Below, one piece after another: positions 37,996-48,190 of a DNA stretch of 64,000 nucleotides (position 1 is its first letter; every line of letters starts with the position of its first letter). This stretch comes from Neobacillus fumarioli NBRC 102428. GTDB lineage: Bacteria > Bacillota > Bacilli > Bacillales > Cytobacillaceae. The notes under the pieces were generated by a model. The model searched no databases. It saw only the letters and a list, made by a program, of their open reading frames with translations, and had not been told where the DNA came from. The DNA is taken from assembly GCF_001591485.1 (NCBI RefSeq), contig NZ_BCUZ01000005.1, forward strand, positions 1-64,000. Reading direction: 5' to 3'. The translations under genes were made by a program, and so were the position numbers.

Positions 37996-39771
37996 TGACT
38001 GCGATTGGAGTTTTTTCATTAATTCTTTGGCAGCCGGTTCTGGAATACCTATTGACGTAAATTCCTCCAATTTTGCTTCTTTCATTTTCTTTACCGAACC
38101 AAACTCCTTCAGCAATAATTTTTTCCGTTTCTCGCCTATTCCCGGAATATCATCAAGTACGGATTGGAAGGCGCTTTTGCTGCGGGTTTGACGGTGGAAC
38201 GTAATGGCAAATCGATGAACCTCATCTTGAATTCGCTGCAATAAGTAAAATTCCTGACTGTTCCGCCCCAAGGGAACAATTTCTAAAGGGTCGCCGAACA
38301 GAAGCTGTGATGTTCGGTGTTTGTCATCCTTCACCAGTCCGGCAAGAGGAATATCCAAACCCAATTCATTTTCCAAAACATCCCTCACAGCTTCGACATG
38401 GCCTTTTCCGCCATCAATAATAATCAAATCTGCAAGTGGTAGCCCCTCCTTCAATACCCTTGAGTACCGCCTCCTTGTTACTTCCCTCATTGATTCATAA
38501 TCATCCGGGCCTGTAACCGATTTAATTTTATACTTCCGGTATTCTCTTTTGTCCGGCTTACCATCCGTAAATACGACCATCGCCGATACCGGGTCTGTCC
38601 CTTGAATATTGGAATTATCGAAAGCCTCAATGCGATGCGGCGTATAGATCCCCAAAAACTTTCCTAAATTTTCAACAGCCTTTATCGTTCTTTCTTCATC
38701 TTTTTCAATAAGCGAAAATTTTTCATTCAAGGCAATTTTCGCATTTTTAATCGCCATTTTGACGAGGTCCTTTTTTTGCCCCTTCTTTGGCTGCAGCACT
38801 TTTACTTCAAGCAACTCTTCTGCCATCCGAAGATCGATTTCATCCTGAATGATTATCTCCTTCGGCTTAAAATGATTGGCCTTTTGATAAAATTGCCCAA
38901 GAAATGTCAGCATTTCTTCCTCGGGTTCGTTGTAAATAGGAAACATTGAAACATCCCGCTCGATCAGCTTCCCTTGACGGACAAAAAAGACTTGCACGCA
39001 CATCCAGCCTTTGTCGACAGCATAGCCGAACACATCACGGTCAGTGAAATCGGTCATCGTGATTTTTTGTTTTTCCATGATCGTTTCAATATGAGCAATT
39101 TTGTCGCGGTACTCCTTTGCCCGCTCAAAATCAAGTTCCTCAGCGGCGGCTGTCATTTTTTCAGTTAGCTCCTGTTTTATTTCTTTATAACCGCCATTTA
39201 AGAAACGGGTGATTTCATCTGTCATCTGTTTATACTGTACTTCTGACACATCATTTACACAAGGTGCCAGGCACTGGCCAAGATGGTAATATAAACAGAC
39301 ACGGTCCGGCAAGGTGGAACATTTTCTAAGCGGATAAATCCGGTCAAGCAGTTTCTTTGTTTCATTTGCTGCCCCTACATTCGGATATGGTCCAAAGTAT
39401 TTTCCTTTATCTTTTTTAACTTTTCTTGTAATGATTAGTCTCGGATGTCGTTCTGCTGTCAGCTTAATAAACGGATAGCTTTTATCGTCTTTCAGCATGA
39501 CATTGTACTTTGGATCGTATTTCTTGATTAAATTTAATTCAAGAAGGAGTGCTTCAATATTGGATGAAGTAACAATATATTCAAAGTCTTCAATTTCATT
39601 GACAAGTCTTAATGTTTTCCCATCATGTGATCCAGTAAAATAGGAGCGGACACGGTTCTTAAGCACCTTTGCCTTACCGACATAAATGACGGTGCCTTGC
39701 CGGTCTTTCATTAAATAGCAGCCAGGCTGATCCGGCAGCAGCGTAAGCTTTTGCTTTATTATTTCATTCAT
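37987..39771 (-). CDS. uvrC: Excinuclease ABC subunit C
   Basis: Makes both incisions around bulky DNA lesions with UvrA and UvrB. The GIY-YIG nuclease domain is at the N-terminus ('[20 protein letters not shown]'), the UvrB-binding UVR segment in '[20 protein letters not shown]', the RNase H-like C-terminal nuclease in '[19 protein letters not shown]', and tandem helix-hairpin-helix motifs at the end ('[17 protein letters not shown]'). 594 aa, normal. Between trxA and lysC, as in B. subtilis. Confidence 0.97.
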   Translation of the reverse strand: MNEIIKQKLTLLPDQPGCYLMKDRQGTVIYVGKAKVLKNRVRSYFTGSHDGKTLRLVNEIEDFEYIVTSSNIEALLLELNLIKKYDPKYNVMLKDDKSYPFIKLTAERHPRLIITRKVKKDKGKYFGPYPNVGAANETKKLLDRIYPLRKCSTLPDRVCLYYHLGQCLAPCVNDVSEVQYKQMTDEITRFLNGGYKEIKQELTEKMTAAAEELDFERAKEYRDKIAHIETIMEKQKITMTDFTDRDVFGYAVDKGWMCVQVFFVRQGKLIERDVSMFPIYNEPEEEMLTFLGQFYQKANHFKPKEIIIQDEIDLRMAEELLEVKVLQPKKGQKKDLVKMAIKNAKIALNEKFSLIEKDEERTIKAVENLGKFLGIYTPHRIEAFDNSNIQGTDPVSAMVVFTDGKPDKREYRKYKIKSVTGPDDYESMREVTRRRYSRVLKEGLPLADLIIIDGGKGHVEAVRDVLENELGLDIPLAGLVKDDKHRTSQLLFGDPLEIVPLGRNSQEFYLLQRIQDEVHRFAITFHRQTRSKSAFQSVLDDIPGIGEKRKKLLLKEFGSVKKMKEAKLEEFTSIGIPEPAAKELMKKLQSQSLS

Positions 39772-39844
39772 GAGCGGCCGCTCTCCTCTCCATCATTCTT
39801 TCTTTAAATTGTAAAACAACCAGTTTGGTAAAAAAAGTGTAAAA

Positions 39845-39878
39845 AAAAACCTAGCCGCTTTTTTCCGGCTAAGGTTTT
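39845..39878 (-). terminator. Terminator of trxA
   Basis: AACCTTAGCCG pairs with CGGCTAGGTT, followed by a run of Ts on the minus strand. Confidence 0.9.
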
Positions 39879-39890
39879 ATCTTTCCAAAT

Positions 39891-40205
39891 TTAGAAATGC
39901 TTTTGCAGTACGCTTACCAAAGCATCTTTTGGCTGGAAGCCGACCATTTTATCTACCACTTCGCCATCTTTAAAGACTAGCAAGGTAGGAATGCTCATGA
40001 CTCCGAAATTAGCAGCAGTCTGCTGGTTTTCATCAACATTAAGCTTTGTAATTTTTATTTTATCGCCTATTTCGGCATCAACCTCTTCGAGAACTGGAGC
40101 AATCATTTTGCATGGTCCGCACCATGGAGCCCAGAAATCAACAAGCACAAGGCCGGAACTTGTTTCAGCCGAAAAGTTTTGGTCGGTTACGTTTGAAATT
40201 GCCAT
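39891..40205 (-). CDS. trxA: Thioredoxin
   Basis: General disulfide reductase, 104 aa. The active site is '[16 protein letters not shown]' (WCGPC) and the cis-proline is in '[13 protein letters not shown]'. AGGAGG precedes the ATG. A TGTTATACT extended -10 lies about 45 bases upstream (40246-40254, minus strand). Own terminator, so monocistronic. Confidence 0.98.
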   Translation of the reverse strand: MAISNVTDQNFSAETSSGLVLVDFWAPWCGPCKMIAPVLEEVDAEIGDKIKITKLNVDENQQTAANFGVMSIPTLLVFKDGEVVDKMVGFQPKDALVSVLQKHF

Positions 40206-40330
40206 TCTTTATAGACCTCCTAAAATAACTTTCAATACTACGGAAAGTATAACATTGTTTGGAAAAACACGCTAATAATATGTTTCGCCATTTAATGTTC
40301 CCAATATCCTATTGGATATTCCGACATGTA

Positions 40331-40357
40331 AAAGCGAGCGGTGATCCGCTCGCTTTA
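40331..40357 (-). terminator. Terminator of the etf/fad operon
   Basis: AAAGCGAGCGG pairs with CCGCTCGCTTT on the minus strand, then TA. It comes after the repeat copy that follows etfA. Confidence 0.75.
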
Positions 40358-40387
40358 TAAAAGATAAGATAAAGTATAATTTCTACT

Positions 40388-40460
40388 TCGAAAATTGTCC
40401 AGCTCCAGACGCCAGCGGCTTGAGGTCACAAGCCGCTAGGCGGGCGCCTTGCGCTTTTCT
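40388..40460 (-). repeat. Dispersed palindromic repeat, copy 4 (short form, inverted)
   Basis: Read on the minus strand: AAAAGCGCAAGGCGCC, an inner hairpin AGCGGCTT/AAGCCGCT, then GGCGTCTGGAGCTGGAC and the flank AATTTTCGAAG. It shares the outer arms and right flank with copies 2, 3 and 5 but has a different, shorter core. It begins two bases after the etfA stop. Confidence 0.8.
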
Positions 40461-40462
40461 AA

Positions 40463-41440
40463 TTATGAATGAACTTTCAGCTTTTTAAACTCTTCCGTTA
40501 ACATCGGTACTACTTCAAACAAGTCGCCTACAATCCCGTAATCTGCCACTTTGAAGATGTTCGCTTCCGGATCTTTGTTAATGGCAACGATTACTTTTGA
40601 GTTGGACATACCGGCAAGATGCTGAATTGCACCGGAGATACCGCAGGCAATATAAAGATCAGGTGTAACAACTTTACCAGTCTGCCCTATTTGCATGGAG
40701 TAATCGCAATATTCGGCATCACATGCACCGCGTGATGCACCTACTGCACCCCCTAAAACATCCGCAAGCTCTTTTAGCGGTTTAAAGCCATCTGCACTTT
40801 TCACGCCGCGCCCGCCGGAAACGATGACTTTCGCTTCACTTAGGTCAACACCTTCTGCAGCTTTGCGCACTACTTCTTTAATAATGGTACGAAGATCTTT
40901 AATATCAACAGAAAGAGAAGCAACCTCACCATTTCTGGACTCGTCTTTTTCCAATGGGGCAATATTATTTGGTCGGACCGTCGCAAAAATGATACCGTCT
41001 GTAACAATTTTCTTTTCAAAGGCTTTACCGGAATAGATCGGTCTTGTAAACACAACGTTTCCACCGGCCACTTCTACTGCCGTTGCGTCTGAAATTAAAC
41101 CGGAGGATAATTTTCCGGCAATTCTTGGAGACAAGTCTTTGCCAAGAGCAGTATGACCTATAATAATTCCTTCCGGTTTTTCCTGGTCAATGACTGCAAG
41201 CAGTGCTTGTGAATAACCGTCAGATGTATATTGTTTCAATTTTTCGTCTTCTACGATCACAACCCGATCTGCACCATATTTAATTAATTCAGATCCTAAA
41301 GCGCTTACAGCATCCCCGATTAAAACCCCTACTACTTCGCCGCCTTCTGCAACTGTTTTGGCTGCACTAATCGCTTCAAAAGATACATTACGTAAGGATC
41401 CTTCACGAACTTCACCTAATACTAATACTTTTCTGGACAT
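40463..41440 (-). CDS. etfA: Electron transfer flavoprotein alpha subunit
   Basis: With EtfB carries electrons from acyl-CoA dehydrogenases to the quinone pool. The C-terminal FAD-binding domain shows 'IVSGGRGVKSADGFKPLKEL' and 'VGQTG-K-V' type residues in 'QIGQTGKVVTPDLYIACGIS'. ATG 41440 has AGGAGG upstream; the longer frame to 41464 has no support. 325 aa. Follows etfB by about 44 bases. Confidence 0.97.
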   Translation of the reverse strand: MSRKVLVLGEVREGSLRNVSFEAISAAKTVAEGGEVVGVLIGDAVSALGSELIKYGADRVVIVEDEKLKQYTSDGYSQALLAVIDQEKPEGIIIGHTALGKDLSPRIAGKLSSGLISDATAVEVAGGNVVFTRPIYSGKAFEKKIVTDGIIFATVRPNNIAPLEKDESRNGEVASLSVDIKDLRTIIKEVVRKAAEGVDLSEAKVIVSGGRGVKSADGFKPLKELADVLGGAVGASRGACDAEYCDYSMQIGQTGKVVTPDLYIACGISGAIQHLAGMSNSKVIVAINKDPEANIFKVADYGIVGDLFEVVPMLTEEFKKLKVHS

Positions 41441-41484
41441 GTTAGATTTACCTCCTGCATGCAATTTTTATAAATCAGATTTCC

Positions 41485-42258
41485 TTAGACTACTTTTGCT
41501 TCCGTATGAAGCAAGTAAACAAGCTCTTTCACCTGATCTGTTAGCTCACCGGATAAGACTTTGCCTGCTTCTTTTTTCGGTGGCAGAAAAATTTCAATCG
41601 TTTTGGTTTTTGCTTCCACATCATCTTCTTCAAGATCCAAATCATCCAATTCCAATTCTTCAAGCGGCTTCTTCTTCGCTTTCATAATTCCCGGTAAAGA
41701 GGGATAACGCGGCTCGTTTAAGCCTTGCTGTGCTGTTACTAATAACGGAAGACTTGTTTCGATGATTTCAGAATCTCCCTCAACATCGCGGGTAACGGTT
41801 ACCTTCGTGCCATCGATGTCCAGTTTTGTAATGGTTGTTACATAAGGGATGTTTAACAGTTCAGCTACACGAGGGCCAACTTGTCCAGTTCCGCCGTCAA
41901 TGGCAACGTTGCCGCCTAAAATTAAATCAACCTCTTTTTCTTTTAAATATTCGGCAATAACTTTGGCAGTGGTATATTGGTCACTATTCTCAATATCATC
42001 TTCAGTATTAATAAGGACAGCTTTATCAGCTCCCATTGCAAGGGCAGTACGCAATTGTTTTTCAGCTTCTTCATTGCCTACAGAAATAACCGTTACTTCA
42101 CCGCCGTGAGCATCGCGTACCTGAATTGCTTCTTCAATTGCATATTCATCATAAGGATTGATGATAAATTCGGCTCCATCTTCATTGATTTTTCCGCCGC
42201 TTAAGACGATCTTTTCTTCCGTATCAAAGGTTCTTTTCATTAATACATAAATGTTCAT
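41485..42258 (-). CDS. etfB: Electron transfer flavoprotein beta subunit
   Basis: 257 aa partner of EtfA; AMP-binding fold. Recognisable parts: 'MNIYVLMKRTFDTEEKI', 'NPYDEYAIEEAIQVRD' and 'GGNVAIDGGTGQVGPRVAEL', and the docking loop 'EPRYPSLPGIMKAKKKPLEE'. ATG 42258 is ten bases from GGAGGG; ATG 42267 is too close to it. Central gene of fadR-fadB-etfB-etfA. Confidence 0.97.
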   Translation of the reverse strand: MNIYVLMKRTFDTEEKIVLSGGKINEDGAEFIINPYDEYAIEEAIQVRDAHGGEVTVISVGNEEAEKQLRTALAMGADKAVLINTEDDIENSDQYTTAKVIAEYLKEKEVDLILGGNVAIDGGTGQVGPRVAELLNIPYVTTITKLDIDGTKVTVTRDVEGDSEIIETSLPLLVTAQQGLNEPRYPSLPGIMKAKKKPLEELELDDLDLEEDDVEAKTKTIEIFLPPKKEAGKVLSGELTDQVKELVYLLHTEAKVV

Positions 42259-42360
42259 CGAAATCATTCCCTCCTGATAAATTCAAACATTTTACAAGTT
42301 TGAAAGATTAAGAAAATTATCCACAAAAAAAATATTTTTAAACTTCTTTGATGGAGAAGT

Positions 42361-43134
42361 TTATTCCCCTTTAAATTGAGGCTCCCGTTTCTCAATAAAT
42401 GCCTTAATGCCTTCTTTCGCATCACGGGAGGTGAAGACTTCGCCAAACAGCTCCGCTTCTCTCTTCATTCCTTCATAAAACTCATGGGTTTTTGAATAGT
42501 TTAAGAGCTGAATAACGGCTTGAACCGATACAGGGCTCTTTTTGGCAATTTTTCGAGCGAGTTTATATGCTTGGTCCAATACATCTTCTTCGGGATACGC
42601 ATGGTTTGCCAAACCATATTGGGCTGCTTGGGCACCTGTAATTGGTTCGGATGTGAACATCATTTCAGCGGCTCTGGCAGTACCGATATATTTCGGCAGG
42701 CGCTGTGTTCCGGCAAATCCCGGTATTAGGCCAAGCTGCAGCTCTGGAAGCCCCAGTTTGGCTGTTTCACTAACCAAGCGGATATGGCAGGCCATTGCCA
42801 GTTCTAACCCGCCACCAAGGGCTGCACCATGAATCGCAGCGATAATCGGTTTCGGAAATTTTTCCATCCTGTCAAACAAATTCTGCCCAGTTGTTCCAAG
42901 ATTGGTAAATCCCGCGGATGAATCAACTGTAGTAAATTCTTTAATATCGGCTCCTGCCGAGAAAAATCTACCTTCACCATGAATCACAATAACCCGGATC
43001 TCGCGGTCTGGTTCAATTTCATCCAAAACGTCCGACAATTCCTTTAATAAACCTTGTGAAAGGGCATTTGCCGGCGGCCTTGAGATCGTAATGGTGGCAA
43101 TTGCTTCATCTTTAGACCATTTTAAATAGTCCAT
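42361..43134 (-). CDS. fadB: Enoyl-CoA hydratase (FadB)
   Basis: Hydrates trans-2-enoyl-CoA in beta-oxidation; crotonase fold. The oxyanion-hole residues are in 'HGEGRFFSAGADIKEF' and 'IHGAALGGGLELAMACH', and the second catalytic glutamate in 'LPELQLGLIPGFAGTQRLP'. ATG 43134 is seven bases from GGAGGG (ATG 43137 is four bases away). The longer frame to 43242 overlaps fadR and is rejected. 257 aa, C-terminus 'EKREPQFKGE' as in B. subtilis FadB. Confidence 0.96.
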   Translation of the reverse strand: MDYLKWSKDEAIATITISRPPANALSQGLLKELSDVLDEIEPDREIRVIVIHGEGRFFSAGADIKEFTTVDSSAGFTNLGTTGQNLFDRMEKFPKPIIAAIHGAALGGGLELAMACHIRLVSETAKLGLPELQLGLIPGFAGTQRLPKYIGTARAAEMMFTSEPITGAQAAQYGLANHAYPEEDVLDQAYKLARKIAKKSPVSVQAVIQLLNYSKTHEFYEGMKREAELFGEVFTSRDAKEGIKAFIEKREPQFKGE

Positions 43135-43168
43135 CATTCTCCCTCCTCTTTCTTTACCCAAAGTACTT

Positions 43169-43750
43169 TTAGCTGCCAAACCCTTTAATAAACATACGAT
43201 GGATTTGTGGAGCCAGGGCTTTAAGATCATACTTTTCTTCATTCATCACCCAAGATGTAACGGTTTCATCAATCGTACCGAATATCATTTGCCGGGCAAG
43301 ACGAACATCGAGATCCTTTGAAAACTCTCCAGTCTCTTTACCTTCTATTAAAATTTTGTCAATCACCTGCAAATATCCCTTCAAAACATTGTTAATCTTT
43401 AACCGCAATTCCTTAATGGACTGCCGTAATTCCAATTGGGTGACAATTGCAAGATGATGATCTTCAGATAATAAACTTAGATGAGTTTCAATTAACACTA
43501 ATAACTTCTCTGTTGCAGTCAATTTTCCCTCTATGTTTTTTTCTATTTTTTCTACGAAAACTCCCATTTTTTCTTCAAAGAGAGAGATGAGAATGTCTTC
43601 TTTGTTTTTAAAATAAAGATAAATGGTGCCGTCAGCCACACCGGCTTGTTTGGCAATTTTGGAAACTTGGGCCTGATGATAGCCATTTTCAGCAATGACA
43701 ACCACCGCCGCATCAATGATTTGCATATACTTCGGCTTTGCCTTTTTCAA
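43169..43750 (-). CDS. fadR: TetR-family fatty acid degradation regulator FadR (YsiA)
   Basis: 193 aa. N-terminal TetR helix-turn-helix 'VSKIAKQAGVADGTIYLYFK' followed by the long-chain acyl-CoA-binding domain ('ETVTSWVMNEEKYDLKALAP'). TTG start at 43750 with a G-rich ribosome site. It heads the fadB-etfB-etfA operon and has a palindromic FadR-type operator just downstream of its own -10, indicating autoregulation. In B. subtilis FadR represses beta-oxidation genes and is released by long-chain acyl-CoA. Confidence 0.95.
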   Translation of the reverse strand: MKKAKPKYMQIIDAAVVVIAENGYHQAQVSKIAKQAGVADGTIYLYFKNKEDILISLFEEKMGVFVEKIEKNIEGKLTATEKLLVLIETHLSLLSEDHHLAIVTQLELRQSIKELRLKINNVLKGYLQVIDKILIEGKETGEFSKDLDVRLARQMIFGTIDETVTSWVMNEEKYDLKALAPQIHRMFIKGFGS

Positions 43751-43789
43751 TGTGATCCCCCCCTTTGAAGAAAAGTATATACCGATATT

Positions 43790-43809
43790 ATGAATGAATC
43801 ATCATTCAT
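43790..43809. promoter_or_regulatory. FadR operator
   Basis: ATGAATGAATCATCATTCAT: half-sites TGAATGA and TCATTCA around four bases, as in the Bacillus FadR consensus. It covers about +1 to +20 of the fadR transcript, where a repressor would block the operon. Confidence 0.85.
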
Positions 43810-43815
43810 ATTTTT

Positions 43816-43844
43816 ATAATAATTTTCATCTTCTTTTCTGTCAA
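43816..43844 (-). promoter_or_regulatory. Sigma-A promoter of fadR-fadB-etfBA
   Basis: TTGACA (43839-43844), 17-base spacer, TATTAT (43816-43821) on the minus strand. Confidence 0.85.
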
Positions 43845-43879
43845 GAAATACGAAAAAAGTTTTTAAACTATTTTAACAT

Positions 43880-43921
43880 ATTCTTTGCGAAATAAAACAC
43901 TCGTTTTATTTCGCAAAGAAT
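43880..43921. repeat. Perfect 19-bp inverted repeat after the 28-codon ORF
   Basis: ATTCTTTGCGAAATAAAAC, a 4-base loop, and its exact complement. It may act as the terminator of the mutS2 operon, though only weak T-richness follows (ATGTTAAAATAG on the minus strand). The stop codon of the small ORF lies in the stem. Confidence 0.75.
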
Positions 43922-43992
43922 CCTAAATAAATGACTCCAATCAGTACGAAAACAACACATAATCCGATAAGTACTTTGGCTAATGTTTCCAC
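43906..43992 (-). CDS. Possible 28-aa membrane peptide
   Basis: A GTG-initiated ORF of 28 codons with AGGGAGA ten bases upstream, 41 bases downstream of mutS2 on the same strand. The peptide starts METLAK, has one continuous hydrophobic helix of about 20 residues, and ends GFFAK, so it would be a single-pass small membrane protein. Its last codons and stop lie in the perfect inverted repeat. B. subtilis has yshE (membrane protein) and lcfA here; this could be an independent small protein or a relic. Coding status is not certain. Confidence 0.5.
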   Translation of the reverse strand: METLAKVLIGLCVVFVLIGVIYLGFFAK

Positions 43993-44033
43993 GTTTCTAA
44001 AGTCTCCCTTGCCTTGACACTGCTCTTAGAATT

Positions 44034-46391
44034 TTATTTAAATTCCACGACCGTTACGCCGGTGCCTCCCTCGCTCGCTTCGCCAAAACGAATATTCTTA
44101 ACCTGACGGTGATTCCTTAAGTATTCTTGAACTCCCTGCCTTAAAGCTCCTGTACCTTTTCCATGAATGATGGACACACGGGGATAATTTGCCAGGAGAG
44201 CATCATCAATATACTTTTCGACCTTTAATAATGCATCTTCATACCGCTCTCCACGTAGATCTAGTTCCATCTTCACATGGGAGTCCCTGCCTTTGACAAT
44301 CGCCATCGGCCTTGTTTCCGCTTGTTTTGGAGTGCTCAAATACTCCATATCTTTTTCTTTAACTTTCATTTTTAGAATACCGATTTGGACCTGCCATTCA
44401 TTATCGGAAACTTTCTCAACCAGAATGCCTCTTTGATCAAAAGTAAGAACTTTCACTTCATCCCCTGGCATAAATGTATGTGTTTTTGTTTTCTTTCCAT
44501 TTTGTTTCTCTGTTTTCTTTATTTCCGGTGCCGCTTCTTCAAGGCGACGCTTTGCTTCAATTAATTCATGCTCTTTGATCTCGGCATGTTTTTCTGTTCT
44601 CATTTTGCGGAGGTCACGGATCACTTTATCCGCTTCTTTTTTCGCCTCATCGACAAGGGATTCCGCTTGTTCTCTCGCTTTTTCCAACATGACATCCTTT
44701 TTCTCGTAAAACTCCATCATTTGCTTTTGCAAATCCCGATGAAGCTTTTCCGCCTGTTTTAAAAGCTCACGTGCTTCATGCATTTCTGTTTCCGCCTGCC
44801 GCTTGCTTTCTTCCAGTGAGGCGATCATTTTATCAATTTGATTTGTATCCTCGCTGACATGGGAACGCGCGGCCTCAATTACACTTTCGTTTAATCCGAG
44901 ACGTTTTGAAATTTCAAACGCATTACTTCGACCCGGCACCCCCAAGAGCAGTTTATAAGTCGGACTAAGTGTCTCGACGTCAAACTCTACGCTGGCATTT
45001 AATACACCCTCGCGATTATACCCGTAGGCTTTTAATTCGGGATAATGAGTGGTGGCAACCACCCTCGCGCCTCTTCGATGAACCTCATCCAAAATCGAAA
45101 TGGCCAAAGCTGCTCCTTCCTGCGGATCAGTTCCGGCTCCTAGTTCATCAAACAAGACAAGACTGTTTCCATCTACCCGATTTAAAATATCTACAATATT
45201 CACCATATGGGAGGAAAACGTACTTAAGCTCTGCTCGATCGACTGCTCATCACCGATATCGGCATAAACAGCATCGAAAACAGCAAGCTCGGAACCATCC
45301 TGGGCTGGAATCTGCAATCCTGCCTGGGCCATTAATGTACATAATCCCAATGTTTTTAATGTGACCGTTTTTCCTCCAGTGTTTGGACCTGTGATCACAA
45401 TCGCCGTATAGTCTTTTCCAAGAATAATGTCGTTTGCCACTACATCGTTAAGCGGGATTAACGGATGCCTTGCTTTATATAAAACGATTCTGCCCTCATG
45501 ATTTATCGAAGGCTTCGACCCTTTTATTTCCTTGCCGTATCTGGCTTTCGCAAAAATAAAATCCAAATTCGCCATTACTTGAACGATTGTTTGCAGTTCT
45601 CCTTCATGTTCTGCCGTTTTCGCGGACAATTCTGTAAGGATCCGTTCAATTTCTACTTGTTCTTTGATTCTTATATCTTGAAGCTGATTATTCAGCTGCA
45701 CAATCACCTGAGGCTCAATAAACAGTGTTTGACCAGAAGCACTTTGATCATGAATAATTCCGCCATAATGTCCTCTATACTCCTGCTTAACAGGAATTAC
45801 AAAACGGTCATTACGGATGGTGATAAGACTATCGGACAACATTTTTTGTGCGCTTGATGAGCGAATCATGCTTTCTAATTTTTCACGGATCCGCGCTTCA
45901 TTTGCACAAAGCTGAATCCTCAATGAACGCAGAAGCTCGCTTGCTCCATCCAGCACCTCACCGCTTTCGTCAATTGCTTGCTTAATGTCCTGTTCCAAAT
46001 TTGTTAACGGAACAATTTGGGCAACTTGTTCAAGTAAAATCGGAATCTCTGTCCGTTCCTCGGCGATTTCCTCAATAAACCGTTTCATCTGCCGACTTGC
46101 ATGAATGATGCTTGCAATTTGCACTAGTTCATGAGGACTTAAAACCCCGCCAATCACCGAACGTTTAATATGTGGCCTAATATCATGAATTCCCGATAAC
46201 GGAACATGCCCTTTAATGCGAATAACCGTTGCCGCTTCATCGGTTTCCTCTTGAAGCCTGACGACTTCAGCAAAATCGCGTGAAGGCACCAAATTGTTTA
46301 TTTTTTCTTGACCAAGTGTTGAAGCAACATGGACTAAAAGCTGCTCGCGTACTTTCGTAAATTCTAATACTTTTAAAACTCTATCATGCAT
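44034..46391 (-). CDS. mutS2: Endonuclease MutS2
   Basis: 785 aa, same as B. subtilis MutSB. ABC-type ATPase domain with Walker A '[17 protein letters not shown]' and '[16 protein letters not shown]'; a long coiled coil (about 510-620); and a C-terminal Smr nuclease domain ('[20 protein letters not shown]', '[18 protein letters not shown]'). The family acts on recombination intermediates and on collided ribosomes; it lacks the mismatch-binding domain. ATG 46391 is nine bases from AGAAGG; ATG 46400 is too close. Follows polX by 14 bases. Confidence 0.97.
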   Translation of the reverse strand: MHDRVLKVLEFTKVREQLLVHVASTLGQEKINNLVPSRDFAEVVRLQEETDEAATVIRIKGHVPLSGIHDIRPHIKRSVIGGVLSPHELVQIASIIHASRQMKRFIEEIAEERTEIPILLEQVAQIVPLTNLEQDIKQAIDESGEVLDGASELLRSLRIQLCANEARIREKLESMIRSSSAQKMLSDSLITIRNDRFVIPVKQEYRGHYGGIIHDQSASGQTLFIEPQVIVQLNNQLQDIRIKEQVEIERILTELSAKTAEHEGELQTIVQVMANLDFIFAKARYGKEIKGSKPSINHEGRIVLYKARHPLIPLNDVVANDIILGKDYTAIVITGPNTGGKTVTLKTLGLCTLMAQAGLQIPAQDGSELAVFDAVYADIGDEQSIEQSLSTFSSHMVNIVDILNRVDGNSLVLFDELGAGTDPQEGAALAISILDEVHRRGARVVATTHYPELKAYGYNREGVLNASVEFDVETLSPTYKLLLGVPGRSNAFEISKRLGLNESVIEAARSHVSEDTNQIDKMIASLEESKRQAETEMHEARELLKQAEKLHRDLQKQMMEFYEKKDVMLEKAREQAESLVDEAKKEADKVIRDLRKMRTEKHAEIKEHELIEAKRRLEEAAPEIKKTEKQNGKKTKTHTFMPGDEVKVLTFDQRGILVEKVSDNEWQVQIGILKMKVKEKDMEYLSTPKQAETRPMAIVKGRDSHVKMELDLRGERYEDALLKVEKYIDDALLANYPRVSIIHGKGTGALRQGVQEYLRNHRQVKNIRFGEASEGGTGVTVVEFK

Positions 46392-46405
46392 GGAGATCAT
46401 CCTTC

Positions 46406-48124
46406 TTATGTTCGATTATGCAAAAATTGAAGTAAATCATCCTGATCAAGGGCGTTTAAAACAGATGATTTTTTTATCCAGCCCTTTCTTGCCACGGCGA
46501 CACCGATTTCCATATGTTTCAATGTATCCACCTTATGGGCATCTGTGTTGATTAAAATTTTGACCCCTGCTTCTTGTGCTTTTCGCAAATATTCCGCATT
46601 CAAGTCTAGCCGGTTGGGGTTCGCGTTTAATTCAAGGGCCGTATTTGTTTCTTTTGCCAGTTGAATCAACAGGTCAATATCCACATCATATCCTTCTCGC
46701 TGGCCAATTTTCCTGCCGGTTGGATGGGCAATTAAATCGACTTGGGCATTTTTCAAAGCCGTTTTTAACCGCTCCATAATGGTTTCTCTTGGCTGGGAAA
46801 AAGCGGAGTGGATCGAGGCAATGACAAAATCCATTTCCCCTAATAATTCGTCATCATAATCAAGCGTACCATCTGGCAAAATGTCCATTTCTACCCCGGA
46901 CAAAATCAGAAAATCATCATATTTTTCATTTAGTTTCTTGATTTCTTCCCGTTGTTTCAGGAGCCGTTCGGGTGTAAGTCCGTTTGCCACCTTCAAATAT
47001 TGCGAATGGTCCGTGATTGCCATATATTGATACCCACGCGCCCGGCAAGCTTCAGCCATTTCTTCAATTGAGTGGGCCCCGTCACTCCAGGTGGAATGCA
47101 TATGGAGGTCGCCTTTAATATCTGATAGTTTTATTAACTCTTCATCAGATGAAAAAGTATCCACTTCTTTGCCGTCTTCTCTGATTTCAGGCGGAATAAA
47201 CGGCAGACCAAAATGATTGAAAAATTCCTCCTCTGTGTTGAACGTCAACACTTCTCCCGTCTCAATGTTCTCCACACCATATTCACTGATTTTTTCCCCG
47301 CGTTCTTTCGCAAGCTGCCTCATGCGGACATTATGTTCCTTTGAACCTGTAAAATGATGCAAAGTCGTGATAAATTCCTCCGGTTTGACCAGCCGAAAAT
47401 CGACAGAAATATCATAATCAAACGCAAATATGATCGAAACCTTCGTATCACCGGCACCGATTACCTCTTTGATATCCGGCCATTTAAGCAGGTGTTTTTT
47501 CACGACTCCTGGTTTGCCGGTGGCGATGATAAAATCAAGATCTTTAATCGTCTCACGCATTCTTCTTAAACTTCCTGCTCGGGAAAAGCGTTTAATTTCT
47601 TTCATTTCGGCAAGCCTTGTTTCGATCATTTCAGCAATTGGCAGCATATAAGCAACAGGTAACCGCTCCGGCCGTGTGCCGACCTCACGAATCGCACTTA
47701 AAATTTTTTCCTCGGTTTTTTTGCCGAATCCGGGAAGATTTTGAACTTGCCCTGCCTCACATGCCGCTTTCAAACTTGAAATATCGGTAATCCCCAGCTC
47801 TTGATAGAGCTTGGCAATTTTTTTGCCGCCGAGACCCGGAAGTTGCAATAAAGGAATTAATCCGGCGGGAACCTCTTGTTTCAGTTCTTTGAGCGCAGTA
47901 GAGTCTCCTTTGTTTATATATTCATTGATCACAGCGGCTGTCCCTTTGCCAATCCCTGGAATCGATGTGAAGTCTTCAATTTCCGAAAGCATTCGTTCAT
48001 CTGCTTCCAAGCTGTGAGCAGCCTTGCGAAATGCGGAAACCTTAAATGAGTTTTCCCCTTTTAGTTCCATATAGGTCGAAATCATTTCCAAGTGCCGAAC
48101 AATCTCTTTTTTCGTGATTTCCAT
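46406..48124 (-). CDS. polX: DNA polymerase X with PHP domain
   Basis: Family X polymerase (YshC) for gap filling in base excision repair. N-terminal helix-hairpin-helix regions ('[19 protein letters not shown]', '[18 protein letters not shown]'), the nucleotidyltransferase core ('[20 protein letters not shown]' with the catalytic D-x-D, third Asp in 'DISVDFRLV'), and a C-terminal PHP domain ('[19 protein letters not shown]', '[13 protein letters not shown]', '[11 protein letters not shown]') with likely 3'-5' exonuclease/AP-endonuclease activity. 572 aa. Confidence 0.96.
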   Translation of the reverse strand: MEITKKEIVRHLEMISTYMELKGENSFKVSAFRKAAHSLEADERMLSEIEDFTSIPGIGKGTAAVINEYINKGDSTALKELKQEVPAGLIPLLQLPGLGGKKIAKLYQELGITDISSLKAACEAGQVQNLPGFGKKTEEKILSAIREVGTRPERLPVAYMLPIAEMIETRLAEMKEIKRFSRAGSLRRMRETIKDLDFIIATGKPGVVKKHLLKWPDIKEVIGAGDTKVSIIFAFDYDISVDFRLVKPEEFITTLHHFTGSKEHNVRMRQLAKERGEKISEYGVENIETGEVLTFNTEEEFFNHFGLPFIPPEIREDGKEVDTFSSDEELIKLSDIKGDLHMHSTWSDGAHSIEEMAEACRARGYQYMAITDHSQYLKVANGLTPERLLKQREEIKKLNEKYDDFLILSGVEMDILPDGTLDYDDELLGEMDFVIASIHSAFSQPRETIMERLKTALKNAQVDLIAHPTGRKIGQREGYDVDIDLLIQLAKETNTALELNANPNRLDLNAEYLRKAQEAGVKILINTDAHKVDTLKHMEIGVAVARKGWIKKSSVLNALDQDDLLQFLHNRT

Positions 48125-48190
48125 AAAGTTCCCCTGCCTTGTTCGTTATTATTTACCTATTATTGGGGTATTAATAGAAAAACTTCTCTG

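Noticed and set aside
42361-43242. Long form of fadB starting at 43242
   Set aside because: It would overlap fadR by 74 bases; the extra 36 residues have no family similarity, and a good ribosome site lies before 43134.
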